From: Bog-159 sp050008575
Lineage (GTDB): Bacteria > Acidobacteriota > Terriglobia > Bryobacterales > Bryobacteraceae
DNA length: 64,000 nt
Direction: 5' to 3'
NCBI GenBank assembly: GCA_050008575.1
Contig: JBEKMJ010000003.1
Location: 92,838-156,837, forward strand
This document shows, in pieces, positions 51,474 through 59,164 of this stretch. The position numbers were made by a program, and so were the translations under genes. The notes under the pieces are model-generated. The model was given only the letters and a program-made list of their open reading frames with translations, was not told the origin of the DNA and ran no database searches. The stretch's first letter is position 1; each line of letters opens with the position of its first letter.

Positions 51474-52985
51474 CTATAAGTGTTGCAGGACCTTGTTGGC
51501 GGCTTCCACGCCGCGAAATTGCGCTTCTTCGAAGAGCGACAGGCCGCTGATGTCGGAGTTCGCGAAGACCAGTCTGCCCTGCCCTGCCGCTAAAGCTCGC
51601 CGTTGCGGATCGAAGATCGACCCGACTCCCGGCCGCACCATGGCGTGTCCCATGCGCATAATGTCGATGCGCGATACGCAACTCCGGATATCCGGGTGTA
51701 CGCGTTCCAGGTCGTGCAGGATGGCCTCGCTCCAATAGCGCCAGTCCTTTTGCAAAAGCAACGCGCGGTTCGCGGCCGGCGATCCTTCGGCCAGCGCCCA
51801 GTAGAACGTCCAAACGGTGCGATCCACTTGGGAGCGCAGCGTCTGGTGGGTGGCGTCCACATAGCCGAGCGTGGGCGAGTGGGCCACTACGTTGTCCCAC
51901 GCGCGTTCGACCGTTGCCGCTCCGCGCGGGGGCCGATCGACGGTGAGGTTGGCCGTCAGCCAAGGCGAGTATTCGAACTTCGGCAGCGAACCGAAGCCAT
52001 CGATCACATAGGGCGCCAGAAACGTGGGGGCGGCGAAGATGACCGCGTCTGTCGCGTAACGGACGCTGTCCGTCAGCACCAGATAGCGGTTGCCCTGGCG
52101 CTCAATGCGCCGCACCATCTGGCCCGTGCGCACGAACGATCCCACGCGCTGGAGTAACTGCGCGGTGATCCATCCGTTGCCCTCCGGCCAGGTGAGCGGA
52201 CCTTTTTCGTCCGGCCCGCGCGACGCAAAGTAGTGCACACCGGCCCATGCGGATGTCTCGGCGGCCATGGCGCCGTAATCGTCCCGGCAGCAGTAGTTCA
52301 TGTACCACGTGACCAGCGGCGAATCGATCTTTCGCTGACGAAGCCAGTCCGCGAACGACATTTGGTCCAGATCGCGCGGACCATGCTCCAGGCCGAGTTC
52401 CATGGGAATGGTGAAGCCGCCGCTGGCGCGAAACGCACGGAACGAATCCTCCAGGCGCTGAAACTGTTCGCGATCCCGGCGGCTGAGCCCGATGGCCGGC
52501 TCGATGCCTTCCTGCCATTTGCCGTACAGGAAAAGCCGTTCCTGGGGGCTGAAGCACAGGAATCGTTCGTTCCATACTCCGTCGCGCAACACCCCCAAAT
52601 CCTCGAAAAGTTCGCGGGCGTAAACCGCTTTCGGTCCGGGCACCGGCACATAATGCGCGGCCCAGGGATAGGCGGTCACTTCGTTCTGGCCCGACCGCGC
52701 ATTGCCGCCGGCCTCGTCGTTCATCTCCAGTAGAACAAAGTCGCGGAATCCGCGCTTCTGCAATCGCCACGCGGCACTCAGTCCGGCGATGCCGCCGCCT
52801 ACAATCACCAGCGGGACGCGCTGGTCTCGGGGCGATGGGGAAATGGGCGCGCGATCGCGGATCTGGTGGCCGCGCACGAACGCGTCATTCACAAACGACC
52901 CCGCGATGCGATGCTCACCTTTGGCGGTCATGCCAGCCAGAGCCGCGCAGCCGCCGGCGATGAACTGACGCCGCGTCGCGCTCAA
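51474..52985 (-). CDS. Tat-exported FAD amine-oxidase-like protein
   Basis: Starts with TTG 52985, which overlaps the stop of the SpeE-like gene; the leader S-A-T-R-R-Q-F-I-A-G-G-C-A-A-L-A has the twin arginine of Tat substrates. The FAD motif is V-I-V-G-G-G-I-A-G-L-S-A-A-W-R-L (about residues 45-60), followed by L-L-E-M-N-D-E-A-G-G-N-A-R. The C-terminus carries a second FAD-contacting stretch, V-F-A-N-S-D-I-S-G-L-S-L-F-E-E-A. The family includes amine and polyamine oxidases and phytoene desaturases. Alone, amine oxidation would be unproven, but the operon supplies spermidine-synthase and SpeD-like genes, which supports a polyamine substrate. The protein would act outside the cytoplasm. Confidence 0.8.
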   Translation of the reverse strand: MSATRRQFIAGGCAALAGMTAKGEHRIAGSFVNDAFVRGHQIRDRAPISPSPRDQRVPLVIVGGGIAGLSAAWRLQKRGFRDFVLLEMNDEAGGNARSGQNEVTAYPWAAHYVPVPGPKAVYARELFEDLGVLRDGVWNERFLCFSPQERLFLYGKWQEGIEPAIGLSRRDREQFQRLEDSFRAFRASGGFTIPMELGLEHGPRDLDQMSFADWLRQRKIDSPLVTWYMNYCCRDDYGAMAAETSAWAGVHYFASRGPDEKGPLTWPEGNGWITAQLLQRVGSFVRTGQMVRRIERQGNRYLVLTDSVRYATDAVIFAAPTFLAPYVIDGFGSLPKFEYSPWLTANLTVDRPPRGAATVERAWDNVVAHSPTLGYVDATHQTLRSQVDRTVWTFYWALAEGSPAANRALLLQKDWRYWSEAILHDLERVHPDIRSCVSRIDIMRMGHAMVRPGVGSIFDPQRRALAAGQGRLVFANSDISGLSLFEEAQFRGVEAANKVLQHL

Positions 52986-54478
52986 TGGCTGATGTCCTTC
53001 CAGTCCCGATCGTACGTGCGCACCAGAACCTGGTCGTTCAGCGTATTGGGCGGCATCGCGATGCGCGCCATATCGGGCGGGAACTGGAACAGCGTGGGCA
53101 TCGTCGCCACGCTCAGGAAGCGCAGACCCGGGGGCAGGCTTGTGGGGACGTTGTAATCGCGCTGGGACGCGATGATGAATCCCCACTCCCCGAACGATGG
53201 CACGTAGACATGATACGGGGCCGTCTTCAGCCCGGCCTGCCGCAGTGTGGCGTCGATGCACCAAAAGGAATCGCGCGCGAACATGGGCGACGTGCTCTGC
53301 ACCACCAGCAATCCCTGCGCGCTCAGGTGGCGGGCCGCGGCGCGATAGAAAGCCGTGGTGTAGAGCTTGCCTAACGCGTAGTTGGTCGGATCCGGAAAAT
53401 CGATCGCGATGAAATCGAAGCTGCTGGAATCGGCATCGATCCATGGAAAGGCGTCCGCGTTGATCACGTGCACCTTGGGTGAGAGGAAACTGCGGTGGTT
53501 GAGCGCGGTCAGCATGGGATTCGAGGCGAACAGGCGCGTCATTTCCGGGTCGAGATCCACCAGGGTGGCGCTCTCGATTTGCGGGTATTTGAGGATTTCA
53601 CGCAAGGCCAGTCCGTCGCCGCCGCCCAGCACCAGCACGCGCCGCGGAGCGGGAATCGCCGCCAGGCCGGGGTGCACCAGCGATTCATGATAGCGGTATT
53701 CGTCGCGCGAGCTGAATTGCAGGTGACTGTTGAGGAACAGCCGGAGATCGTCCTTAAAGCGTGTGAGGACGATGTGCTGGTAGCGCGTATCGCGCGCGAA
53801 AATGATTTCGTCGGCGTAGATGTTATCTTCCGCGACGGCGGTGATGCGTTTGGCTTCCAGCATTCCGCCCAGCAAGATCGCCAACACCACCGCCGACACT
53901 CCGCGCAGCAACCGCCTGGCGCCCAATTGCTCCGCGAACAGGTAAGTGCTCCACAGCGCCACCCCGGCATTCACGATGCCGAACAGCATGGCCGAGCGCA
54001 CCAGCCCCAGGCGCGGCACCAGCACAATGGGAAACAGCAGGGAAGCGGCCAGCGCGCCGATGTAATCGAAGGTCAGCACGTGCGCCACGGCGTCGCGGAA
54101 ATCGAAATGCCCGCGCACGATACGCATTAACAGGGGAATCTCCAGGCCTACCAGCACGCCGATTACCATGACTACCAAATACATCAGCAATGCGAAAGCT
54201 TGGGTGTAGGCGAAGGCCAGAAACAACAAGGCCGATGAGAAGCCGCCGATTAGTCCGATCATCAGTTCGATCCAGATGAAGCGGTGCACCAGGCCGCCCC
54301 GAATATATCGCGACAGGGCGCTGCCGATTCCCATGGAGAAGAGGTAACAGCCGATGATGGTGGAAAACTGGAAGACGCTGTCGCCGACCAGGTAACTGGC
54401 CAGCGTGCCCGCCACGAGCTCGTAAATCAGCCCGCAGGCGGAGATCAGGAAGACGGATATAAATAGCACTAACGCCAA
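52982..54478 (-). CDS. Membrane-anchored spermidine synthase-like protein
   Basis: About seven membrane helices (starting L-V-L-F-I-S-V-F-L-I-S-A-C-G-L-I-Y-E-L) precede a spermidine synthase domain from about residue 225. It has V-L-G-G-G-D-G-L-A-L-R-E-I-L (AdoMet site), V-D-L-D-P-E-M, V-I-N-A-D-A-F-P-W and the catalytic-site region I-A-I-D-F-P-D-P-T-N. Cytosolic SpeE transfers the aminopropyl group from decarboxylated AdoMet to putrescine; here the enzyme is fixed to the membrane. The start is TTG 54478 or GTG 54469; a longer frame to 54568 only adds the translation of the repeat at 54488-54529. Confidence 0.8.
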   Translation of the reverse strand: MALVLFISVFLISACGLIYELVAGTLASYLVGDSVFQFSTIIGCYLFSMGIGSALSRYIRGGLVHRFIWIELMIGLIGGFSSALLFLAFAYTQAFALLMYLVVMVIGVLVGLEIPLLMRIVRGHFDFRDAVAHVLTFDYIGALAASLLFPIVLVPRLGLVRSAMLFGIVNAGVALWSTYLFAEQLGARRLLRGVSAVVLAILLGGMLEAKRITAVAEDNIYADEIIFARDTRYQHIVLTRFKDDLRLFLNSHLQFSSRDEYRYHESLVHPGLAAIPAPRRVLVLGGGDGLALREILKYPQIESATLVDLDPEMTRLFASNPMLTALNHRSFLSPKVHVINADAFPWIDADSSSFDFIAIDFPDPTNYALGKLYTTAFYRAAARHLSAQGLLVVQSTSPMFARDSFWCIDATLRQAGLKTAPYHVYVPSFGEWGFIIASQRDYNVPTSLPPGLRFLSVATMPTLFQFPPDMARIAMPPNTLNDQVLVRTYDRDWKDISH

Positions 54479-54487
54479 TGGTCTTAA

Positions 54488-54529
54488 GTGGGGCAGGCTC
54501 GTAGCCTGCGGCGGCCTCGAAGGCCGCCC
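54488..54529. repeat. Palindromic repeat between DUF350 and the SpeE-like gene
   Basis: GTGGGGCAGGCTCGTAGCCT, then GCGGCGGCCTCGAAGGCCGC, is the same unit as at 63905-63946 and the reverse of 12570-12612. It fills the only gap in an otherwise overlapping operon, so it may reduce or balance expression of the two last genes. Confidence 0.85.
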
Positions 54530-54537
54530 TGCAAGCC

Positions 54538-54750
54538 TTAGTGGATCGCGGCGGCGATAATCAGACACAGGCCCAGCGACAGCGCGCCGATCAGAATCGC
54601 CAGAGCGATGTTATGCTGGTGCACGATTTCGTTCCAGAGATGATAGGGCGTCAGTTTGTCCAGAACATAAAAGGCAACCACGAAAATCAGAATGCCGACA
54701 AAGGCAAACACCAGCGCGTTCATAATGTTGGGAAACGTCACGATAGGCAT
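54538..54750 (-). CDS. DUF350 membrane protein
   Basis: Start 54750, with GGAGGAAAGTGAA before it. The 70-residue protein has two membrane helices: F-A-F-V-G-I-L-I-F-V-V-A-F-Y-V-L-D (about 14-30) and A-I-L-I-G-A-L-S-L-G-L-C-L-I-I-A (about 50-65). DUF350 members such as E. coli YjfL occur in operons with membrane-stress or polyamine/glutathionyl genes. The 70-residue form is a single unit of a family that often has two. It lies 1 bp after the stop of the 62-residue peptide. Confidence 0.85.
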   Translation of the reverse strand: MPIVTFPNIMNALVFAFVGILIFVVAFYVLDKLTPYHLWNEIVHQHNIALAILIGALSLGLCLIIAAAIH

Positions 54751-54751
54751 T

Positions 54752-54940
54752 TCACTTTCCTCCTGTGTAATGGTGATATCCCGCATAGATGGCGCGATAT
54801 GAGCCGGGATTGTCTCGCACCGACTTCGGCACGTTCTTGACTTCGTTCACCGATGTAAAGCTCCAGCCGGCGTACGCGCTGGCTCCCACCAGCAATACCA
54901 CCGCGATTCCGTAATACAGATAAAGCCGGTTCCAGATCAT
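54752..54940 (-). CDS. Small single-TM protein with P-x-S-V-R-D-N-P-G-S-Y-R tail
   Basis: The 62-residue protein has one membrane helix (about residues 8-28) and a soluble tail V-P-K-S-V-R-D-N-P-G-S-Y-R-A-I-Y. The S-V-R-x-N-P-G-S-Y-R motif recurs next to DUF4178/DUF350 genes elsewhere, so I regard the gene as real. The ATG overlaps the stop of the DUF4178 gene. Confidence 0.75.
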   Translation of the reverse strand: MIWNRLYLYYGIAVVLLVGASAYAGWSFTSVNEVKNVPKSVRDNPGSYRAIYAGYHHYTGGK

Positions 54941-56226
54941 TCGCCGCCTCCGATCGATTTCATGGGATGGTCGCTTTCCGCCCAGCGCATTTGCTCGAAA
55001 TTGTAAGTCCGCCAGGAAATCAGCAAAGCGGGGAACAGGATAGCGGCCAGCGCCACCAGATAGATTCCCAGCACGGGCACGTCTCGAGTCACCGTCACGT
55101 TGTAGCCAATGCTTCCCAAGTTGGCATCCGATTCCGGCTCGATGCGCAGGTAATAGTGTCCCGGCGGAATGGATGGCAGCACTACCCGATCGTGCCGGCT
55201 GCCCTCCTGCCACTGGCCGTCGGAATCGACGCCGCTATAATAAGTGATTTCCCGCGCGAAGTCGTAAGCTTTCCCGCTGTCTTCGTCGATCAACGCATAG
55301 TTCAGATAGATCCACTGATTGGATACATCCGCGTCGGTCCTGATTTCGACATCCGAAGTGCGCCCTTTGAGTTCAAATTCCGGTGTAACAAAGGATGCTT
55401 CGGTGCTCGATGGCGAAAAGCGATAAAACTCCTGAAATGCCTGTTCCTGTTGAGCGAAGAGCTGGTTCAAAGTGAAAATCACGAAGAGCGCGGTGGCCAG
55501 GCCCGCGAACGCGAACCAAATCCGGCCGGCCGACGCTCGCAACTGGGAAGGTTGATTCTCGTATACGCCTATTGGCGCGGGCGCCAGGCCGGGCAGCCCA
55601 AATGCCTTCCAGAGATCCGCGCCCCGCACGTATTCGCCGAGCGTCCAGGTGGTCTCGCTGCCCGCGGTTTCCGACGAAAGGACATAGGGCGGAGCGACGT
55701 AGTCGGTCACGGTGACGGCCTCGCGGTCAACGGCTACCTGCCAGGGGAATTCGCCGAGCACGAAAGTGGTTCTGGCGCAACACGTCTGGAAGTGCCTGTA
55801 CTTCTTGCCAAGGTATTTGACCGAAGCTCCGTCCGCTTCGGGCAAGGCAGTGACAACGCTGCAGTCGTTCCAATGGCCGTTGTACTCGGTAAGGTAGCGG
55901 AATCCCTTAAAAGGGCTGAAGAGCAGATACTCCCGCCAGCTATAAGAGATACCGTCGACTTCCATGCTCCGCACCTGGAAGCCGATGGCCTCATAATCCG
56001 CGCCGCGCCACTTGCCGCGGCTGCCCAGGGGGATCAGCGGAACATCGTCGTCCGTGGCGGCCTGGAAGTGCTGCAGGATTCTGAGTTGAGGGTCTTTGGC
56101 ATCCAGAATGGAATGGCAGCGATCGCAAACGATGGTGACGGCGCGCCCCATGGAACGCACGGTTAGCGGCGCGCCGCAGTTCGGACACGTCAACGATTGA
56201 ACTTGAGGCAGCGCTCCGGCGGTCAT
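54937..56226 (-). CDS. DUF4178 protein with zinc ribbon and TM anchors (copy A)
   Basis: A four-cysteine zinc ribbon C-P-N-C-x15-C-x2-C (about residues 15-38) opens the protein. Two DUF4178-type segments follow: P-L-I-P-L-G-S-R-G-K-W-R-G, then Y-E-A-I-G-F-Q-V-R-S, with Y-S-W-R-E-Y-L-L-F-S. A helix lies near 245-262 and another near 385-405, with a periplasmic beta domain between them. Function is unknown. GAGGGATGGTC precedes ATG 56226, which overlaps the stop of copy B. A start 6 bp upstream (56232) is possible. Confidence 0.85.
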   Translation of the reverse strand: MTAGALPQVQSLTCPNCGAPLTVRSMGRAVTIVCDRCHSILDAKDPQLRILQHFQAATDDDVPLIPLGSRGKWRGADYEAIGFQVRSMEVDGISYSWREYLLFSPFKGFRYLTEYNGHWNDCSVVTALPEADGASVKYLGKKYRHFQTCCARTTFVLGEFPWQVAVDREAVTVTDYVAPPYVLSSETAGSETTWTLGEYVRGADLWKAFGLPGLAPAPIGVYENQPSQLRASAGRIWFAFAGLATALFVIFTLNQLFAQQEQAFQEFYRFSPSSTEASFVTPEFELKGRTSDVEIRTDADVSNQWIYLNYALIDEDSGKAYDFAREITYYSGVDSDGQWQEGSRHDRVVLPSIPPGHYYLRIEPESDANLGSIGYNVTVTRDVPVLGIYLVALAAILFPALLISWRTYNFEQMRWAESDHPMKSIGGGE

Positions 56227-56858
56227 GACCATCCCTCGAAGCCGCGCAGATTCTTCATCCGCAGCGCGTCGAAATCCACCATTTTCCCGACATAAAGCAT
56301 GGGCTCGGCATCGCTGTAATCGAGCGTCGCAAAATCGCCGGCGGTCGAGCGCAAGTCGACGAAAGTAGCGCCCTGTTTATCCCAATACTGAAACGGCAGC
56401 TCGCCTTCCACGCCGCGATAGCGCGCCTCCGTGATGCCGGTCACCTGGAACCCGACCTGGCCCCAGGTAAGCCGGTCGCCTAAATGTACCGCGGCGAGCC
56501 CCGGCAGCGGTCCGGCCGGGGAGGCGGTCGTCACCGCGTATTGGCATTGCGCATCCGATAGCCAGGCGCTGCCGCCCTGATTCAACACGATGTGCCACTC
56601 GTTCCAGGAGCCTTCGTCATAGTCGTATACGATTCGTCCTGCGACCGTGAAGGCGCGGTTCTCGTAGACGCCTGAAGTGCCGAGTTGGATCGGGGAACTG
56701 TCGGGCGGCAGATCCGAGACCACGCCCACCTTTTCCAGATTCAAATCCGTCCGGATCAGAATGGACTTGCAGTGCGCGCAAGTGGTCTGCACGCTGCTCG
56801 ACCAGTGGAACACAATCGGCGCCCCACAGCTTGGGCAAAGCGCGGCAGGCTGGCTCAT
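56223..56858 (-). CDS. DUF4178 protein with zinc ribbon (copy B)
   Basis: A shorter, soluble paralogue of copy A: zinc ribbon C-P-S-C-x15-C-x2-C (residues 8-31), then a single DUF4178 unit with G-V-Y-E-N-R-A-F-T-V-A-G-R-I, S-W-N-E-W-H-I-V-L and L-T-W-G-Q-V-G-F-Q-V-T-G-I. No membrane helix is seen. ATG 56858 overlaps the speD stop by 4 bp, which places it second in the operon. A much longer upstream frame is antisense or out-of-frame reading and is not coding. Confidence 0.85.
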   Translation of the reverse strand: MSQPAALCPSCGAPIVFHWSSSVQTTCAHCKSILIRTDLNLEKVGVVSDLPPDSSPIQLGTSGVYENRAFTVAGRIVYDYDEGSWNEWHIVLNQGGSAWLSDAQCQYAVTTASPAGPLPGLAAVHLGDRLTWGQVGFQVTGITEARYRGVEGELPFQYWDKQGATFVDLRSTAGDFATLDYSDAEPMLYVGKMVDFDALRMKNLRGFEGWS

Positions 56859-57217
56859 ACGCCGATCTCCACTGGGATATAGTCGCGCGCCACGCCGCGG
56901 ACGCGGACATCCTCCGCCCCCAAATATTCCCGCAAGCGCGTTTCGAAATCCCAGCGCGGACGCGGGCGACAGCAGAACAGGTTCAAGCAAATCGCGCCAT
57001 GTTCCGGGAACGTGTGGCATGTGAGGTGGGATTCCGATAGCAGCGCCAGGCCCGTGATGCCGCCCGTGTTCGGAAACCGGTGCCACAGAATCTCGCCCAC
57101 CGTATGCAGCCCCAGATCGTCGATCAGCGCCGCGAACAACGTGCGCAAGACCGCCAGGTCCCGCAGCCCGCCGGGCGAGCATCCGTGCGCTTCGACGATC
57201 CATTCCACACCGGACAT
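56855..57217 (-). CDS. speD: S-adenosylmethionine decarboxylase-like protein (SpeD)
   Basis: The bacterial small SpeD fold with the self-cleavage and pyruvoyl site L-L-S-E-S-H-L-T-C-H-T-F-P-E (about residues 59-72); the second Ser becomes pyruvate. The catalytic Cys is in L-F-C-C-R-P (about 80-85). The enzyme makes decarboxylated AdoMet, the aminopropyl donor for spermidine synthase, which is encoded five genes downstream. The ATG is 40 bp from the divergent SPFH gene. It is the first gene of the operon. Confidence 0.85.
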   Translation of the reverse strand: MSGVEWIVEAHGCSPGGLRDLAVLRTLFAALIDDLGLHTVGEILWHRFPNTGGITGLALLSESHLTCHTFPEHGAICLNLFCCRPRPRWDFETRLREYLGAEDVRVRGVARDYIPVEIGV

Positions 57218-57257
57218 AAGGTTCAGAACAGGTACAATCTAGTATACTGGGGTGCAA
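57218..57257. promoter_or_regulatory. Divergent promoter space between speD-operon and SPFH gene
   Basis: Only 40 bp separate the two starts, so promoters must overlap. TACAAT (57232-57237) and TATACT (57243-57248) on the plus strand are candidate -10 boxes. On the minus strand AGTATACTAG and GATTGTACC give similar weak boxes. Joint regulation is likely, but no operator palindrome beyond AGTATACT is visible. Confidence 0.4.
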
Positions 57258-58238
57258 ATGAGCCTGCGTAGCTTTCTTGGCAAACAATTTATCGCCGTCA
57301 TCCAGTGGAACGAGGATGAAGAAGGCGTGCTGGCCTGCCGGTATCCGATGCAGGATATGGAGATTGAGAACGGCGGCCAGCTTACCGTGCGCGAGTCCCA
57401 GATGGCCGCCTTCGTGAACGAGGGCCGCATTGCCGATGTGTTCGGCCCCGGCCTGCACACCCTGAACACGCGCAATTTGCCGCTGCTCACGGACCTGATG
57501 AACTGGGATAAGGCCTTCGAATCGCCGTTCAAATCGGATGTGTATTTCTTTTCGACGCGGCTGCAGATCGACCAGCGCTGGGGCACCGCGACGCCCATCA
57601 CAATTCGCGACAAGGAGTATGGCGCGGTGCGCCTGCGCGGCTACGGAATCTACGCTTACCGCGTGGCCGATCCGCGGGCATTCTACACCAACGTGAGCGG
57701 CACGCGGGACACCTATCGCGTGACGGACCTGGAAGGGCAACTGCGCGAGACGATCGTGGCGCGGATGACCGATACCTTCGCCAACAGCGATGTGCCGTTC
57801 CTGGATATGGCGGCGCACCAGGCCACGCTGGCGCAGAAGATCGCCGAGCACGCCTCCCCCGCGTTCAAGGCGCTGGGGCTGGAGCTGAACCAGTTGATCG
57901 TCGAAAATCTTTCATTGCCGGACGAGTTGCAGAAGGTACTCGATCAGCGCATCGGCATGAACATGGTGGGCGATTTGGGCCGTCTGGCGCAATTCGAGGC
58001 GGCGCAGGCCATCCCGCTTGCGGCGGCCAACGAAGGCGGCGCGGCCGGAGTCGGGGTGGGGCTGGGCGCGGGGCTCACCATGGCGCAGACCATGATGAAC
58101 GCCATGAAACCCGCGGCGCCCGCCAGCGGGACGCCCGCAACCGGGACCGACACGAAGTTCTGTGTGGAATGCGGTCACGCGATTCCGAGATCCGCCAAAT
58201 TCTGCGCGGATTGCGGCAAACCGCAGCCGGGCGTCTAA
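57258..58238 (+). CDS. SPFH-domain protein with C-terminal zinc ribbon
   Basis: The band-7/SPFH domain covers about residues 30-240 (V-R-E-S-Q-M-A-A-F, V-R-L-R-G-Y-G-I-Y-A-Y-R, L-I-V-E-N-L-S-L-P). A glycine- and alanine-rich hinge follows, then a C-terminal zinc ribbon C-V-E-C-G-H-A-I-P-R-S-A-K-F-C-A-D-C-G (about 303-321). It has no classic N-terminal TM helix; the first F-L-G-K-Q-F-I-A-V-I-Q-W strand is that of YdjI-like SPFH proteins, which act as membrane scaffolds. It is divergent from the polyamine/DUF4178 operon and probably works with it. The start at 57258 was preferred over GTG 57252. Confidence 0.85.
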   Translation: MSLRSFLGKQFIAVIQWNEDEEGVLACRYPMQDMEIENGGQLTVRESQMAAFVNEGRIADVFGPGLHTLNTRNLPLLTDLMNWDKAFESPFKSDVYFFSTRLQIDQRWGTATPITIRDKEYGAVRLRGYGIYAYRVADPRAFYTNVSGTRDTYRVTDLEGQLRETIVARMTDTFANSDVPFLDMAAHQATLAQKIAEHASPAFKALGLELNQLIVENLSLPDELQKVLDQRIGMNMVGDLGRLAQFEAAQAIPLAAANEGGAAGVGVGLGAGLTMAQTMMNAMKPAAPASGTPATGTDTKFCVECGHAIPRSAKFCADCGKPQPGV

Positions 58239-58341
58239 CGAAGTTTGCAGGTCTCCATTTTTCTCCGAGTAGAACCTCCGCTTTTTTGCGCCTATCTATA
58301 TTGAGGCGGGCGCATGCGGCCGCCCACCCAAAAGGAGGTCT

Positions 58342-59148
58342 ATGAAACGAATCCAGTTGTTCCTGTGCGCGGCTTTCTTGTTCGCAGGCTACCCGTCGCG
58401 TACCGCGGCGCAAGCGCCATCAAAGGCGCGGGCCGCCACTCCCGTCGCCATGACAGAGTGCGAGGGGGTTAATAATTGCGCGACATGGACATTCCTGGGC
58501 TCGCAAGGCAACGGCCAGTGGCCGTCGGGCGACACTGCGAATCTGAGCGTCGAGCGCTACGACAGCACCAGCGTAGTCATTCGGCGCGCGGATTCAACCG
58601 GCCCTTCGGCGGGTCTGACGGCAGTCTATACGGGGACCCGCCGCGGCGATCGTGTGGGAGGGGAGTTCACCTCCTCTTGGCCAGGGCATTGGGACAACAA
58701 ATCCGGCAACTGGTATGCGACGGTGGAAGCCCCCATAAGCCCACCCAGCGTAATGCACTTCTGCGCCGCAAATTGTTTTACCGTTCGCTGGGATCGCGGC
58801 CGCTATGTTAACGCCACGGGATTCGATTGGAATCCCGAGTTTCACAGCGTTTGGACGGTGGAGAGCTTCACGCGCGAATCGGTCGTCTTACACCGCACGG
58901 ACACGGGGAAGTTCCCATTGACTGCCGTTTACAGAGGTCAGATCTCAAAGGAAGGCAACCGTCTGATCAACGCAACATGGAACGGCGAACCTAACAACTT
59001 CAAGCTAAGCTGGGGGAGCGCGTTGAGCGCGACACCCGGGAGCAACGAGGAACGGGACCGCGGAAAGGCGCCGCAGCAGCAAGTGGTAGTCGTACGGCCC
59101 GGGCCGGTCGTCTGTTTTCCCTGGTTCTTTGGAGTCGTTTGCGAGTAG
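58342..59148 (+). CDS. Secreted two-domain protein, unknown function
   Basis: AAAGGAGGTCT precedes the ATG. A signal peptide ends at about residue 24. Two similar domains of about 90 residues follow: C-E-G-V-N-N-C-A-T-W-T-F (from 39) and F-C-A-A-N-C-F-T-V-R-W (from 138). Each has a Cys pair, an L-S-V-E-R-Y or W-T-V-E-S-F strand and an L-T-A-V-Y-x-G strand. A Pro/Val-rich end follows, C-F-P-W-F-F-G-V-V-C-E. The duplication suggests a binding module. I do not recognise the family. Confidence 0.75.
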   Translation: MKRIQLFLCAAFLFAGYPSRTAAQAPSKARAATPVAMTECEGVNNCATWTFLGSQGNGQWPSGDTANLSVERYDSTSVVIRRADSTGPSAGLTAVYTGTRRGDRVGGEFTSSWPGHWDNKSGNWYATVEAPISPPSVMHFCAANCFTVRWDRGRYVNATGFDWNPEFHSVWTVESFTRESVVLHRTDTGKFPLTAVYRGQISKEGNRLINATWNGEPNNFKLSWGSALSATPGSNEERDRGKAPQQQVVVVRPGPVVCFPWFFGVVCE

Positions 59149-59164
59149 GCGGGGCGCGCCTGCC

